DNA from: Petrocella sp024636985
GTDB taxonomy: Bacteria; Bacillota; Clostridia; Lachnospirales; Vallitaleaceae
Direction of reading: 5' to 3'
NCBI GenBank assembly: GCA_024636985.1
Contig: JAGXFY010000049.1
Location: forward strand, 1-64,000
Length of the DNA: 64,000 nt
Positions 44,466-53,743 of the stretch are shown here, in pieces (position 1 is the first letter of the stretch; the number at the start of each line of letters is the position of its first letter). The notes below the pieces were generated by a model. That model ran no database searches. It was not told where the DNA came from and saw only the letters and a program-made list of their open reading frames with translations. The position numbers and the translations under genes were made by a program.

Positions 44466-45416
44466 TCATAGCTTAATAGTAAACTCTTTCTTTGCTGCAT
44501 CCCACTTCACTTCTCCACCAAATGCTTCTCCTATTGCCCTAAGTGGTACCAGAGTTCTTTTGTTCGAGTCAATGATGGCTGCCGTGTCCATGATTACTTT
44601 CTTTCCGTCTACCTTAAGATGTTTATCACCTATTACACCTTTTATTTCCATATACATCCTTTCTGGCAAGGTAAATAATCCATGCCCACTCTTATTGTCA
44701 AATTCCGGTTCTAGCAAGTCTATACAGTTTATGTGTATTAAATCTCTTGCTTGCTGCCTGGTTAATTTTTTGCCTTTACGGCTCATGTATAGCCAAAGCA
44801 TGCCTGCAGCTACTGGTCCTGATGTTGATGTACCATTAAACCAATGTAATTTGGAGTAATCAGCAGTTACTGGGAACCATATGTCTGTGAAGGCAACTGC
44901 ATCAAGTCCTTCACCACCGTTTGAGTAGTCTGCTACCTGATTACGATTATCTTCAAATGCTCCAATTGATATTATCCAAGGTAATTGTGATGGGTAGCTT
45001 ATAATATTTTCATTTCCCTTGTTGCCAGACGATGCTATTACGATGATATCATGTTCTTCAAGGCGCTCAATTTCACTGTCTGTCGGACCACTAAAACTAC
45101 AATTCACAACGGCTATATCTTTTTTGTTTTCTATAATCCAGTCTACTATTTCTTTTTTCTCTGAGCTAAAAAAATTAAAGCTTACTATTCTGGCGTTAGG
45201 TATTACTTGTCTAGCTACAGCACATACATTTGTGTTATGACCACTCTTACCATCTAAGCGGAAGTTATCCAGGACTATATCTACGTTGTCATGAGGCCTG
45301 GGCTTACCATTACTATCTAGGATTACATACATGCCAGGGTCTTTCTTTATGGGTAGATCTTGATATTTTGATATTCGTGCTTGGTCAAATTCAGCCTTAT
45401 TTTCTTTTATCATCAT
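44466..45416 (-). CDS. Phage-encoded subtilisin-like protease with C-terminal stalk domain
   Basis: A 316-residue protein of the S8 family. The catalytic triad can be placed at D50 (VDIVLDNF), H60 (SGHNTNV) and S197 (GTSTSGPVAAG), with the oxyanion Asn132 in ASSGNKG. The C-terminal ~60 residues (EIKGVIGDKHLKVDGKK, then RTLVPLRAIGEAFGG and VKWDAAKKEFTI) resemble a copper amine oxidase-type stalk domain, common in clostridial cell-surface proteins. There is no signal peptide. It lies between the tail/baseplate gene and the lysis cassette, so a virion-linked or release role is possible. A protease at this place is unusual for siphoviruses. Confidence 0.8.
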   Translation of the reverse strand: MMIKENKAEFDQARISKYQDLPIKKDPGMYVILDSNGKPRPHDNVDIVLDNFRLDGKSGHNTNVCAVARQVIPNARIVSFNFFSSEKKEIVDWIIENKKDIAVVNCSFSGPTDSEIERLEEHDIIVIASSGNKGNENIISYPSQLPWIISIGAFEDNRNQVADYSNGGEGLDAVAFTDIWFPVTADYSKLHWFNGTSTSGPVAAGMLWLYMSRKGKKLTRQQARDLIHINCIDLLEPEFDNKSGHGLFTLPERMYMEIKGVIGDKHLKVDGKKVIMDTAAIIDSNKRTLVPLRAIGEAFGGEVKWDAAKKEFTIKL

Positions 45417-45428
45417 AACCTCCTCCTG

Positions 45429-47624
45429 TTATCTTGTTGTTTCTGCATTTGCATTTTCAAGCTTTGATTTTAGTTTTTCTGTTAGTGTTGGAAGTTTGTT
45501 TCCAAATACAGCCCTTAACTTAAATCCATCCGGTTCATAAATCTCAATGACTTCTGTTATTCTTGCATCCATGGACAAGCCCCATTTTTTGTTTTGAATG
45601 GTTACTATATCACCCAGAGACCAATCTATACCGTATTTAAATGTTCCGGTGTTTGATATCTCACATTCAAATGCTTCAGCTGCTATTAATTCTGCTAGCT
45701 TTTGTTCTCCTCTAGCAATTAACCGTGCTTCAATTTCTTCTGGTGACGGTGGCGGTTCTTCTTCTCCGGCACCTACGTCTCTTGCGTCTACAAACTCTTC
45801 ATAACGATTTAGACCGCTTTCGCTTCCCACTTCTACTATCACACGGTCCGTTCCTTCACCTTGTCCTGCTACATAAGCAACATTGACGTGACCTATTAAA
45901 GAATCGGTGTACTCCTGACTTTCTACATTATCAAACTCAACCGAGAATATAACCGGTGGATTAATCTCTTGTCCTGAAGTTAGGTCTTTTCCTTCATATA
46001 CATCAAATACCCACTTTTCAAGTTCAATGTCTATGCTTATTTGCCATCCAATACCGGTTGTTCTTGAAATTGATTCAAGTTCTTCATCTAGTTTTTTAAG
46101 TCTAGTCTGCCAAGGTAATGATGGGCCTCTTCCTAAGTCTTCTTTATTGATTAACATAGAAAAAACCCTATTAGGGTTTGATGGGTTGATACAATTATGA
46201 TCAATATAGGTTTTCATGATTGTCTCTGCATTTGATGTTAATCTGTCATATGCTTGTCCAGTAGGTGGAATGGTCTGACGTTGTTTTGTGATGCCTGATA
46301 GTGTATACCCTTTTATCGTTAGGACTTCATCCTCTCCTTCAAGAAAGTGACGGTGCTTTATGATGTGTACATTTTTAAGATCAGAACCAACTAATAATAA
46401 GTTATTTTTCTGAAGTAACTCTGTGCCCTTTTTGTTTAGATTGATGATTAGTTCAAATTCTCCCGGTGCATGATATCTGTATGTCGGATAAAATGACTCG
46501 TAATCATCAATTTCATCTAGTAGTTCAAGCCCCGGACTTAGAATTCTGATGGGCTTAAAAGGGGTCACTTCTGTTTCTTTTTCAAGATTTAATCCTGTGT
46601 CTGGTTCTGGTTCTGGTTCTGGTTCTGGCTCTGGTTCTGGCTCTGGTTCGGGTTCAGTACTAGGAAAAACAGCCGTTATAATTCCTGAATCAGTTTCATT
46701 TGTTGCGGTTGCCCCTGAAACAGTAAAGAAGTCTGCTGTTACTCCAGTTAAGGTGAATCCTTCTTTAGGTGTTAAATTGATTATTGCTGTATATACTGTG
46801 TCTGCGTCAAACATGGCCATTTCTGGAATCCACGAGACAGTACCTGTATATTGATCTGTTTCAGTTATGGTTGTTACCGGCGTTTCATTTTTTACCGGTG
46901 CTGTTATTCCTGGTATCGATGCTATATCAATTGTTGTATCAACTGCCGAATCCTCAAATGGAATATCTGTTGAATAAGTTACTCCACCATTTAGCGTGCC
47001 GTGCATGTCGTTACCTGAATAGTCTAGGGCATCATTGTTGAATGGCCAGTAAGCAACTAGGTGTGGATCAGCAAGCTCTGTTACACTAAGTGACCTGTTT
47101 TCCATATCCAGAGCTTCTGCCTCAGATATTACCTTACTCCATATGCTCATTTCATCTAGAAAACCATTGACTCTTCTATCACTGGAAAACGGTATTCTTG
47201 CACCTGCTATTAAGTCTTTCGCATTTGCAAGGCTAAAGTTCGATGCTGAGAAAGTATCTGTAATAACGCCACCTATTAAAAATTTAACGGTTGTACCAGA
47301 TCTTGTAACTATTACATATTTCCAAACACTGCCGTTCATAATTATTCCCGAACTGGACATAAGCGTCGTGCCATCATAATGGAATGACAGTCTATGATCA
47401 TCGTAATAACCATTAAGCATAAAGCCCCAGTCACCGGTTGCAAATGTTGACTTTATAAGAATAGGCTGGTGATTATTAGAAGATACAACCGTGTTTCTAC
47501 ATTTGATTCTAGCAACAATCGAGAAATCACCTGTACCGATGTTGTTAACAGGCGCCGGATTACCAAAGTTAACATAACCATCAATGCCGTCGAGCTCTAG
47601 AGAATGTGTATTAAATATACTCAT
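45429..47624 (-). CDS. Phage tail/baseplate protein: LamG-like + Ig-like + Gp37-like
   Basis: A 731-residue virion protein. Residues ~1-210 are a LamG/concanavalin-like sugar-binding domain (GDFSIVARIK, FLDEMSIWSKV). Residues ~220-325 are an Ig-like domain of the type seen in clostridial surface proteins. A Glu-Pro repeat (~330-350) links these to a C-terminal ~375-residue domain resembling the siphovirus ReqiPepy6 Gp37-like family, a tail or baseplate component. The encoding Glu-Pro DNA (46600-46655) is a hexanucleotide repeat. It is likely involved in host binding. Confidence 0.78.
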   Translation of the reverse strand: MSIFNTHSLELDGIDGYVNFGNPAPVNNIGTGDFSIVARIKCRNTVVSSNNHQPILIKSTFATGDWGFMLNGYYDDHRLSFHYDGTTLMSSSGIIMNGSVWKYVIVTRSGTTVKFLIGGVITDTFSASNFSLANAKDLIAGARIPFSSDRRVNGFLDEMSIWSKVISEAEALDMENRSLSVTELADPHLVAYWPFNNDALDYSGNDMHGTLNGGVTYSTDIPFEDSAVDTTIDIASIPGITAPVKNETPVTTITETDQYTGTVSWIPEMAMFDADTVYTAIINLTPKEGFTLTGVTADFFTVSGATATNETDSGIITAVFPSTEPEPEPEPEPEPEPEPEPDTGLNLEKETEVTPFKPIRILSPGLELLDEIDDYESFYPTYRYHAPGEFELIINLNKKGTELLQKNNLLLVGSDLKNVHIIKHRHFLEGEDEVLTIKGYTLSGITKQRQTIPPTGQAYDRLTSNAETIMKTYIDHNCINPSNPNRVFSMLINKEDLGRGPSLPWQTRLKKLDEELESISRTTGIGWQISIDIELEKWVFDVYEGKDLTSGQEINPPVIFSVEFDNVESQEYTDSLIGHVNVAYVAGQGEGTDRVIVEVGSESGLNRYEEFVDARDVGAGEEEPPPSPEEIEARLIARGEQKLAELIAAEAFECEISNTGTFKYGIDWSLGDIVTIQNKKWGLSMDARITEVIEIYEPDGFKLRAVFGNKLPTLTEKLKSKLENANAETTR
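46600..46655. repeat. Hexanucleotide (Glu-Pro) tandem repeat in the tail gene
   Basis: About nine copies of TCTGGT-type hexamers, with two TCTGGC variants, encode an (EP)n linker. Changes in copy number keep the frame and would vary linker length. Confidence 0.85.
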
Positions 47625-47626
47625 GA

Positions 47627-47731
47627 TTACTCACCTTCTAACGCCGCTATAACAGCATCTCGCCAATATGACGGAACATCATCGATAGTTATATCCCCGT
47701 TTTTAATTTTACGTACATAGAAATTAACCAT
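47627..47731 (-). CDS. CD1375-like small phage protein
   Basis: A 34-codon gene starting MVNFYVRKIK, overlapping the stop of the preceding gene by 8 bp. The pattern (FY..IK.G..TIDDVP..WR..V...L) matches a group of small proteins found next to tail-fibre genes in clostridial phages (CD1375 or XkdX-like). GATGATG precedes the start but a clear ribosome site is missing; coupling from the upstream gene is likely. Function is unknown. Confidence 0.65.
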   Translation of the reverse strand: MVNFYVRKIKNGDITIDDVPSYWRDAVIAALEGE

Positions 47732-47969
47732 TCATCATCACCCCACTTAATAGTTCAGCAAGTTCCATGATTGCCTCATCTTGAGCATCTAGTTTTTCTT
47801 GCATAAGTTCTTTTTCAGTTGGTGGACTTGGTATTGGTGCATCTTCTGTCCATTCATCTAATAAGTTACTCTCTCCATCATAATGTTTAAAGTAAACTAT
47901 GTTGTCAATAATTTCTTTCGTTGTGTATTCTAAAAGTTTTCCATCTTTGAATATTTCGTTTTTATCCAT
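47724..47969 (-). CDS. Small phage protein downstream of the tail-fibre gene
   Basis: An 81-residue acidic protein, starting MDKNEIFKDGK, with a Pro-rich turn (DAPIPSPPTEKE) and a C-terminal helix rich in Glu and Leu. It resembles the small XkdW-like proteins located after tail-fibre genes. It overlaps the tail-fibre stop by one base. No catalytic residues are seen. Confidence 0.6.
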   Translation of the reverse strand: MDKNEIFKDGKLLEYTTKEIIDNIVYFKHYDGESNLLDEWTEDAPIPSPPTEKELMQEKLDAQDEAIMELAELLSGVMMNG

Positions 47970-49162
47970 TAAGAAACCACCTTCCTTAGTTCTATAGGGC
48001 CTACTCTGGATATAGTAGACTCAAAGGATACTGCTGGGGCTGGGTCAGTGGGGGCACCTGCGGACTGATAGGCTAGATAAGCATAAGTAGTCTGCACGTC
48101 GTCCCTTGTAACTGATATAGGAGCAGTAAAACCCAAACTACTATCAGCATCTATAGCGGTGAATACGACATTGACACCTGAGGTGTTTGTAGCAGCTATA
48201 AAATACCAACCTGACTCTAGGGTAAAGTTTGCTAACCCTATCTTATCACCCGTCGTACCAGTGTCCAATACAGGTAAATCCACAATCTTCACTGTGGGTA
48301 GCATGTTTTCGCTCTTATATATAGCTCCTCGTAGATTTGATCCCGCTGCACTAACAGGTACTTTTAAGCCATAAGCATCAAAAGAGGTTTCTTTGGATAT
48401 ATATATTGGAGTCCAGTTTGTGACTCCAGCCATCACAGTACCATTACCAGTCCTATAACACCACCACCCCGGCAAGCCCCATAGACCTTTTAACCCTGGC
48501 ATGTTCTCGTGTAATTCTTCCCTCAAGTTTTTAAGACCCGATGAATTAACAATCGCCATTAATCCAGCATCTGCCTCAATTGCCGATATTTCTCCTACTG
48601 TAAGTTGGTCTTTAAAGTGAACATACATCCAAGCGTCCATAGGTACTTGTCCTTCTGGATACCATGCTGGTTTAGTTTGATATCTGGCATATTCTCTTAA
48701 GTCCGTGATTTCTGATGTTTCAATGAAGCTTTTACCCGCTATTATTAAAACTTCTGCTAGTTCTATCTCATAAACATCTATGTTTTGTGTTAAAGTCGGT
48801 GCCGTTCCACCTGGTGTTCCAGTAAGCACAAATGCTTTAATGTATCTATTTTCTACATTTCTATCCATTCTTAAGACAACTAAATCGATTCGGTTTTGAG
48901 ATGGATCCGGAAGCTCATGACTTAATTCTAAGGCTTCATCGTTTTCATAATACTTCCCTTTTATGAAAGCTTTTCCTGTAGATAAGATTGTTTTCATTTG
49001 GGATCCGTGTCCGGTAACTTCTAAAGAGTTTAGTTGTTCAGCAAATACACCTGTTGTAACGAGCGTATCAAAATAATCGTCGTATTGTTCTACATCGTAT
49101 TCTAAATCTGGTGTTCCCTGCGGTGTAAGCACTGCATTAAAAAACCTTGATTTTTCTGCCAT
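47969..49162 (-). CDS. Phage tail fibre/baseplate protein
   Basis: A 397-residue protein, likely a tail fibre or baseplate subunit. The N-terminal region (MAEKSRFFNAVLTPQGTPDLEYDVEQYDDYFDTLVTTGV) with the later KAFIKGKYYEND segment is the pattern of many Firmicute phage tail proteins. The C-terminal half (residues ~230-397) is beta-rich and may contact the host. The frame stays open another 27 codons upstream over the neighbouring gene, but the ATG at 49162 has AGGAGG six bases before it. Confidence 0.75.
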   Translation of the reverse strand: MAEKSRFFNAVLTPQGTPDLEYDVEQYDDYFDTLVTTGVFAEQLNSLEVTGHGSQMKTILSTGKAFIKGKYYENDEALELSHELPDPSQNRIDLVVLRMDRNVENRYIKAFVLTGTPGGTAPTLTQNIDVYEIELAEVLIIAGKSFIETSEITDLREYARYQTKPAWYPEGQVPMDAWMYVHFKDQLTVGEISAIEADAGLMAIVNSSGLKNLREELHENMPGLKGLWGLPGWWCYRTGNGTVMAGVTNWTPIYISKETSFDAYGLKVPVSAAGSNLRGAIYKSENMLPTVKIVDLPVLDTGTTGDKIGLANFTLESGWYFIAATNTSGVNVVFTAIDADSSLGFTAPISVTRDDVQTTYAYLAYQSAGAPTDPAPAVSFESTISRVGPIELRKVVS

Positions 49163-49172
49163 AAGGCACCTC

Positions 49173-50039
49173 CTACATTCCTGAGAATCTATTCTTCCAT
49201 GTGATATTAACTTTGGCCTGATTTTCACCGGCATCCGCTTCATATGATATTGTATTTTGACCTGGTTCCAAGCTCCAAAACTTACTATCTAAATCTATAT
49301 AGTTCATAGCGTTTGTGGTTATTCCATCACCATCTATAAGCTGTACTGATTTTTTCCCATATTCGGTATTAATACTTAGTCTCTGACCTTCTAGCAAATC
49401 ACGTTTTACTCGTATAAATTCATCTGTGGTCACATTTTTTATTTTGGGATTTGTGGATGGACCATAAAAATCAATATGCACTGGTGCGTCAACGTCTCCA
49501 TTATTAGTTACTGCTATTGTTTTGCCTTGCATTGCAAAGCTCATGGGAAATGATAACGGAAAGCTTAATCCACCAACCCATGCTGCCATTTCAGCGCTGT
49601 TACTTGTTGGGCTTATCCAAAGCGGATTAGGTGCAATGAGGTTGATTATGAAGTCTTGGTACTTAAAGCTTCTTGTTTTTTTGCTGAATATCGGAGCTTC
49701 TTCTACTTGGCACCTTATTTGCCCAACAACATCACCGTATTCATATTGAATCCAACCTCTTACTTTTTGCGTGAACACTTTAAGGAGTATGGCACGTTGT
49801 GCTGCCATCTCCTCTTTGGTATCACCTTTTATGGATCCAAATATTGCTAGCGGTCTATCTTTAAGAGTCACGCTTGATATTGTGGTACCGTCTTGACCCA
49901 CCCCTTTTGTTTTGTTGACATTTGCGCTTAATCCATCTGCACCTTCAAATTTTTGAAGAAAAAATGGAAATGATTGTGTCATCTCTACGCTTTGGCCTTT
50001 GTCATTTTCGTAAATTAATTTTTCATGTCTTCCTTCCAT
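49173..50039 (-). CDS. Phage distal tail protein (Dit)
   Basis: A 288-residue protein of the distal tail family of siphoviruses. The pattern GQSVEMTQSFPFFLQKFEGADG and KVRGWIQYEYGDVVGQIRCQVEEAPIFS matches the phage tail family. Dit forms the hub that joins the tail tube to the tip. It stands directly after the tape measure gene in the expected order. Confidence 0.85.
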   Translation of the reverse strand: MEGRHEKLIYENDKGQSVEMTQSFPFFLQKFEGADGLSANVNKTKGVGQDGTTISSVTLKDRPLAIFGSIKGDTKEEMAAQRAILLKVFTQKVRGWIQYEYGDVVGQIRCQVEEAPIFSKKTRSFKYQDFIINLIAPNPLWISPTSNSAEMAAWVGGLSFPLSFPMSFAMQGKTIAVTNNGDVDAPVHIDFYGPSTNPKIKNVTTDEFIRVKRDLLEGQRLSINTEYGKKSVQLIDGDGITTNAMNYIDLDSKFWSLEPGQNTISYEADAGENQAKVNITWKNRFSGM

Positions 50040-50052
50040 TTTTTCACCTCTT

Positions 50053-52602
50053 TTAGAATGATAGTGCTAGTTTTTGACTTGCTTTTTGATTTTCTCTAGC
50101 TGTTTCAGATGGGCTCAGAGCTTTAGGGCTGTTGATGGTTATTTTTTGATTAATCTGTGTCTTGTACATTTCTGTTGCTACACTTGTTGTTACGCCTTTT
50201 TCTTGTGATATCTTATCAATGGCTGATTTGTTGCCCGAGTAAAGAGCTGCATTCGCTTCCATAAAACTTGTATTTCCACCACTGAAGGTTTTGGATACCG
50301 TATTCCCTATGTCTTTTACAGCTTCTCCAATACCGCCTATGGACGCTTTGATTCCTTCGATAAACCCGGCTATTAGATCTTTACCCCAATCTATCGCACT
50401 TTTGGCTAAGTCTGCAAACCAACCACTAATGTTCTTTTTTAGTTCATCAAAGGATTCTGTTAAATTTGTCCAGGCATTACTAACGAGCGAGCCTAACCCA
50501 ATCCACATATCAGACCACATTGTTTTTATTGTCTCTGTAAATGTTGTCCACGCTCCACTAAATGTAGTTACTAATATGGTTAATAGATTGAGTATTATAT
50601 CTCTAGCACCCACTAATATTGCCCCTATTCCTGACCAAATACCTTCCCATATCTTACTTAGACCCTCACCCATGCGTTCCCAATCACCAGTAAGGAGTCC
50701 TATAAATACATCAAGTATTCCACTTATGATTGATAAGGCCGCTTCAATGAGTCCAGTTATGAGATCCCATGTTGCTTGGGCTATTGCTTTTAACTGTTCA
50801 CTGTTCTCATTCCAAAACTCTCTTATCCTTTCAAGCTCTTTTTCTATGAAGCCTGTTATGAACGTGAGGGCCAGACTGAATATCTCTTTAATCTGTTCCC
50901 ATAATTCTTTTACATTGTCTCTAAATTCTTCATTAGTGTTCCACATAGTGACCACTATTGCTATAAGTCCTGCGACGGCTGCTACTACTAATCCGATAGG
51001 TCCTGTTAATGCACCTATTACAGCACTAAGGCCACCCGTTGCTCCCATCGCCGCTCCCATACCACTTACTAATGGCCCAATTAGGTTTGTTATTGCTCCA
51101 AGTCCTGTGGCCATTTTCCCTATGACAATTAGTGCTGGTCCTATGGCTGCCACTATACCGGCTATCATTACAATCATTTGCAATGTGTTTTCATCTAAAG
51201 ATAATAGATATTCTGATAAGTCACTTATTTTTTCTGCAATCATTTCAACAATAGGGAGTAATACGTTGCCAAGTTCTATGGCTACGTTTTTTAATTTGTT
51301 AAATGCAATTCTTGCTTCTTCTGTTGGCGTTTGTAGCTTTTCGAAAGCCTCTTCTGTTGCTCCTGTAGAATTCTGCATTTTAACAACTTTGTCATTAAAC
51401 TCATCTGCTCCATCTCCAAGTAGTGTTAATGCAGCTTTGGCCGCTTCCGCGCTTCCAAACATATCTCCAAGAGACATGTTGTTTTTCTTTGCGTCTTCAT
51501 CTAGCAGCGCTAGGATGTCTCCTACTGACCTACCTTCTTCAACAAGTCCTTTGAATCCTTTTCCTGTTAATTCTTTTAAAGTATCATCCGTTTTACTTCC
51601 TGTTTTTCCAAGTTCATTAAACATGGAATTCATATAGGTTGTGGCTTCGGCTGATTTGATACCGTTTGAAGTCAATATTGCATATCCTGCGGCCACTTGT
51701 TCAAGCTCCACACTATTGGCTTTTGCTGTAGGGATTATTTTACCCATGGCTGCAGAAAGTTCTCCAACTGTGGTTTTGCCTTCGTTTTGTGTTTGAATTA
51801 AAACATCAGAAACTCTACTAACATCTTCTGATTCTAATTTGTATGCGTTCATGATTGTTGTTAGAAGGTCCAATGATTCTCCGGACTCTGCGAATCCTGC
51901 TTTTGCAAGTTTGTTGGATTTTTCAAGGTATGCTATTGCATCTCCTGTGCTTTGTCCTGCTGATATCGCGTCATAAACGTTGTTTGCAATTTCATCAGCT
52001 GCTATGCCACTATCATTAGAAAGATTCATAATGGCATCTCTTAAATCTTCCAGCGGTACTTGAGTTGTATCTGCTATTGTGGATACCTTAGCTATAGCAT
52101 CATCCACTTTACCACTCATTAATGTTGCGGCTCCTCCGGCTCCTACTATGGCGCCTGTAATTGGCAACATCTTTTTTCCAGCCGTTTCTGCTTTCGAACC
52201 AAAATCTTTCATCTTGTCTGATGCATTCTGCCATTTCGAATTGACATCCTCTACTTGACTTTCAAGCTTTTTCAAGTCTTGTTCTGTCTGAACTACTTCT
52301 CTTTGAATGGCCCGGTATTGTTCTTCACCGACTTCTCCTCTTTCAAATTGCTGTTGTACTTGCCTTTCAGCTTCTTTTAAGGTATCTAGCTTGTTTTTTG
52401 TGTCGCCGACCGCATCGCCTAATAACTTTTGTTTTTGAGCGAGAAGTTCAGTATTTTTAGGATCTAATTTTAGCAGTCTTTCAACTTGCCTTAGTTCTGT
52501 TTGGGTTTCTTTTATGTTTTTATTTGTGTCTTTTAAGGCTTGTTGAAGCTTGGTGGTGTTGCCTCCAACTTCAATTGTTATACCTTTGATTTTGCCTGCC
52601 AT
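50053..52602 (-). CDS. Phage tail tape measure protein
   Basis: An 849-residue protein which sets tail length. The N-terminal ~130 residues form a coiled coil (GNTTKLQQALKDTNKNIKETQTELRQVERLL). The TP901-type core follows (SGKVDDAIAKVSTIADTTQV and SNDSGIAADEIANNVYDAISAG), then hydrophobic and Trp-rich segments (~470-560 and 615-760). Its gene starts 13 bp after the frameshifted chaperone product, matching standard synteny. Confidence 0.93.
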   Translation of the reverse strand: MAGKIKGITIEVGGNTTKLQQALKDTNKNIKETQTELRQVERLLKLDPKNTELLAQKQKLLGDAVGDTKNKLDTLKEAERQVQQQFERGEVGEEQYRAIQREVVQTEQDLKKLESQVEDVNSKWQNASDKMKDFGSKAETAGKKMLPITGAIVGAGGAATLMSGKVDDAIAKVSTIADTTQVPLEDLRDAIMNLSNDSGIAADEIANNVYDAISAGQSTGDAIAYLEKSNKLAKAGFAESGESLDLLTTIMNAYKLESEDVSRVSDVLIQTQNEGKTTVGELSAAMGKIIPTAKANSVELEQVAAGYAILTSNGIKSAEATTYMNSMFNELGKTGSKTDDTLKELTGKGFKGLVEEGRSVGDILALLDEDAKKNNMSLGDMFGSAEAAKAALTLLGDGADEFNDKVVKMQNSTGATEEAFEKLQTPTEEARIAFNKLKNVAIELGNVLLPIVEMIAEKISDLSEYLLSLDENTLQMIVMIAGIVAAIGPALIVIGKMATGLGAITNLIGPLVSGMGAAMGATGGLSAVIGALTGPIGLVVAAVAGLIAIVVTMWNTNEEFRDNVKELWEQIKEIFSLALTFITGFIEKELERIREFWNENSEQLKAIAQATWDLITGLIEAALSIISGILDVFIGLLTGDWERMGEGLSKIWEGIWSGIGAILVGARDIILNLLTILVTTFSGAWTTFTETIKTMWSDMWIGLGSLVSNAWTNLTESFDELKKNISGWFADLAKSAIDWGKDLIAGFIEGIKASIGGIGEAVKDIGNTVSKTFSGGNTSFMEANAALYSGNKSAIDKISQEKGVTTSVATEMYKTQINQKITINSPKALSPSETARENQKASQKLALSF

Positions 52603-52614
52603 CTTCTCACCTCG

Positions 52615-52824
52615 CTAAAAGTTATCATAGTCATCTTGACTTGCTGTGCGAATGGTTTTTTCTTCTTCATCATTAAGCTCGATGTTGTTATGCTCTGTTA
52701 TCAACCCAATGATCATGCCTGTTGTTAGTATTTCGTAGTCGCTTAATGAAATACCCCTTTTTAATGAGTGATAGATTAGGTTCTCCGTCGTCATTTTAAA
52801 AGGGGCATCTTCTTCAATTTCTAT
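52615..52824 (-). CDS. Tail assembly chaperone gpT-like extension, reached by -1 frameshift
   Basis: The upstream gene ends in nine A then TAG. Reading -1 at this run gives a continuous 69-codon frame, ATA GAA ATT ..., down to the TAG at 52615, ending in TASQDDYDNF, the usual end of such chaperone fusions (AxQxDFDxF). It includes MTTENLIYHSLKRGISLSDYE, also usable from an internal ATG. The fusion would be 183 residues. The frame, slip site and length are seen; the frameshift event is inferred from known phages. Confidence 0.85.
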   Translation of the reverse strand: MEIEEDAPFKMTTENLIYHSLKRGISLSDYEILTTGMIIGLITEHNNIELNDEEEKTIRTASQDDYDNF

Positions 52825-53165
52825 TTTTTTTTAGAGTTAATTGTTGGTTTGATTGTCGCCATTAATAAATCCATGGTTTCAGGTATGATGTCCATTAAGG
52901 GAAACTCGCTGAAGGTGTCAAGCCAAGTAATCGGATCACTGATTTCGTTGTTTGCCGTCTTGGCAAGTGTCCAAATCAGGTTGTAAAAGACCTCTAAGTC
53001 AAACTTGTCAATTTCAATTTCGTTTGTTTCTTTATTAAAGGCTTTTTCAATTTTAAAGATGTCTTGTAAGGCATCGCGTCTGAACTGTGCTTTATACCTT
53101 AGGAGCGTTGCACCTGTTGACTTAAATTTGATGTCTCTACCATCAATAGTGATTATTTTTTCCAT
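52821..53165 (-). CDS. Tail assembly chaperone gpG
   Basis: A 114-residue protein between the major tail protein and tape measure genes, the normal place for the gpG-type chaperone that coats the tape measure. It starts MEKIITIDGRDIKFKSTGATLLRYKAQFRRDALQD, a typical N-terminus. It ends in SKKK then TAG on a run of nine A, which is a slippery site leading to the longer gpGT product. Confidence 0.88.
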   Translation of the reverse strand: MEKIITIDGRDIKFKSTGATLLRYKAQFRRDALQDIFKIEKAFNKETNEIEIDKFDLEVFYNLIWTLAKTANNEISDPITWLDTFSEFPLMDIIPETMDLLMATIKPTINSKKK

Positions 53166-53168
53166 CTA

Positions 53169-53732
53169 TTACACCCCTGCTATTGTTTTTTTGTAAACTG
53201 ATGTATACCAAGTTTCATATGGTGCATCTTCTACTTTTGCTTTTGCTTTAACATCTCCGGTGTCGATCGCGGCAGAAGCACTCATCGTTAAGGACTCTGT
53301 TTGTACTTCTAGGTTTTCGCCTTTTGTTTTTGATGTGATGCTTGGGCGACTGGCGCTTGTGTTGTAAAGTATATGTCTTGTTGCGTTTTTGTCTCCATTA
53401 AACTCAAATAACAAAGCGAAATTATTTGTTTTTCCACTTGTGTTTTCAAATAGAACGCCATTGTCATCAACTACGTCTCCCAGTACTGCTACTCTGAAAT
53501 CGTCGGGTATTAATGCCATCTCTAAATCTCCGGCATAGCCATTATTAGCAAATTGATTGAAGTATTTTATGTCATCCGCATAAAAACTTGATTCTTCACC
53601 TTCTGCGCTCAAACTAATGGATACTGCTCCTGGTATTTTTACAGGTGCAGCGTAAGTGATTACCCCTTCTGTTTCTGTAGTCACTGCATAGTGCACGTTC
53701 TTTAATCCAAACTTTACTTTATTTTCTGGCAT
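53169..53732 (-). CDS. Phage major tail protein
   Basis: A 187-residue tail tube subunit with the pattern FGLKNVHYAVTTETEGVITYAAPVKIPGAVSISLSAEGE, close to the phi13-type major tail protein of Firmicute phages. It polymerises to form the tail tube. It lies between the tail completion and chaperone genes, the usual order. Confidence 0.9.
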   Translation of the reverse strand: MPENKVKFGLKNVHYAVTTETEGVITYAAPVKIPGAVSISLSAEGEESSFYADDIKYFNQFANNGYAGDLEMALIPDDFRVAVLGDVVDDNGVLFENTSGKTNNFALLFEFNGDKNATRHILYNTSASRPSITSKTKGENLEVQTESLTMSASAAIDTGDVKAKAKVEDAPYETWYTSVYKKTIAGV

Positions 53733-53743
53733 TTTTATTCCTC

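Noticed and set aside
46549..46854. A plus-strand frame of 101 codons with a Gly-Ser repeat opposite the Glu-Pro linker.
   Set aside because: It is the antisense of the hexanucleotide repeat in the tail gene and has no ribosome site or homologous pattern.
50291..51637. A 448-codon plus-strand open frame opposite the tape measure gene.
   Set aside because: The length comes from the codon bias of the true gene on the minus strand; composition is Ser/Ile/Pro-rich with no domain.
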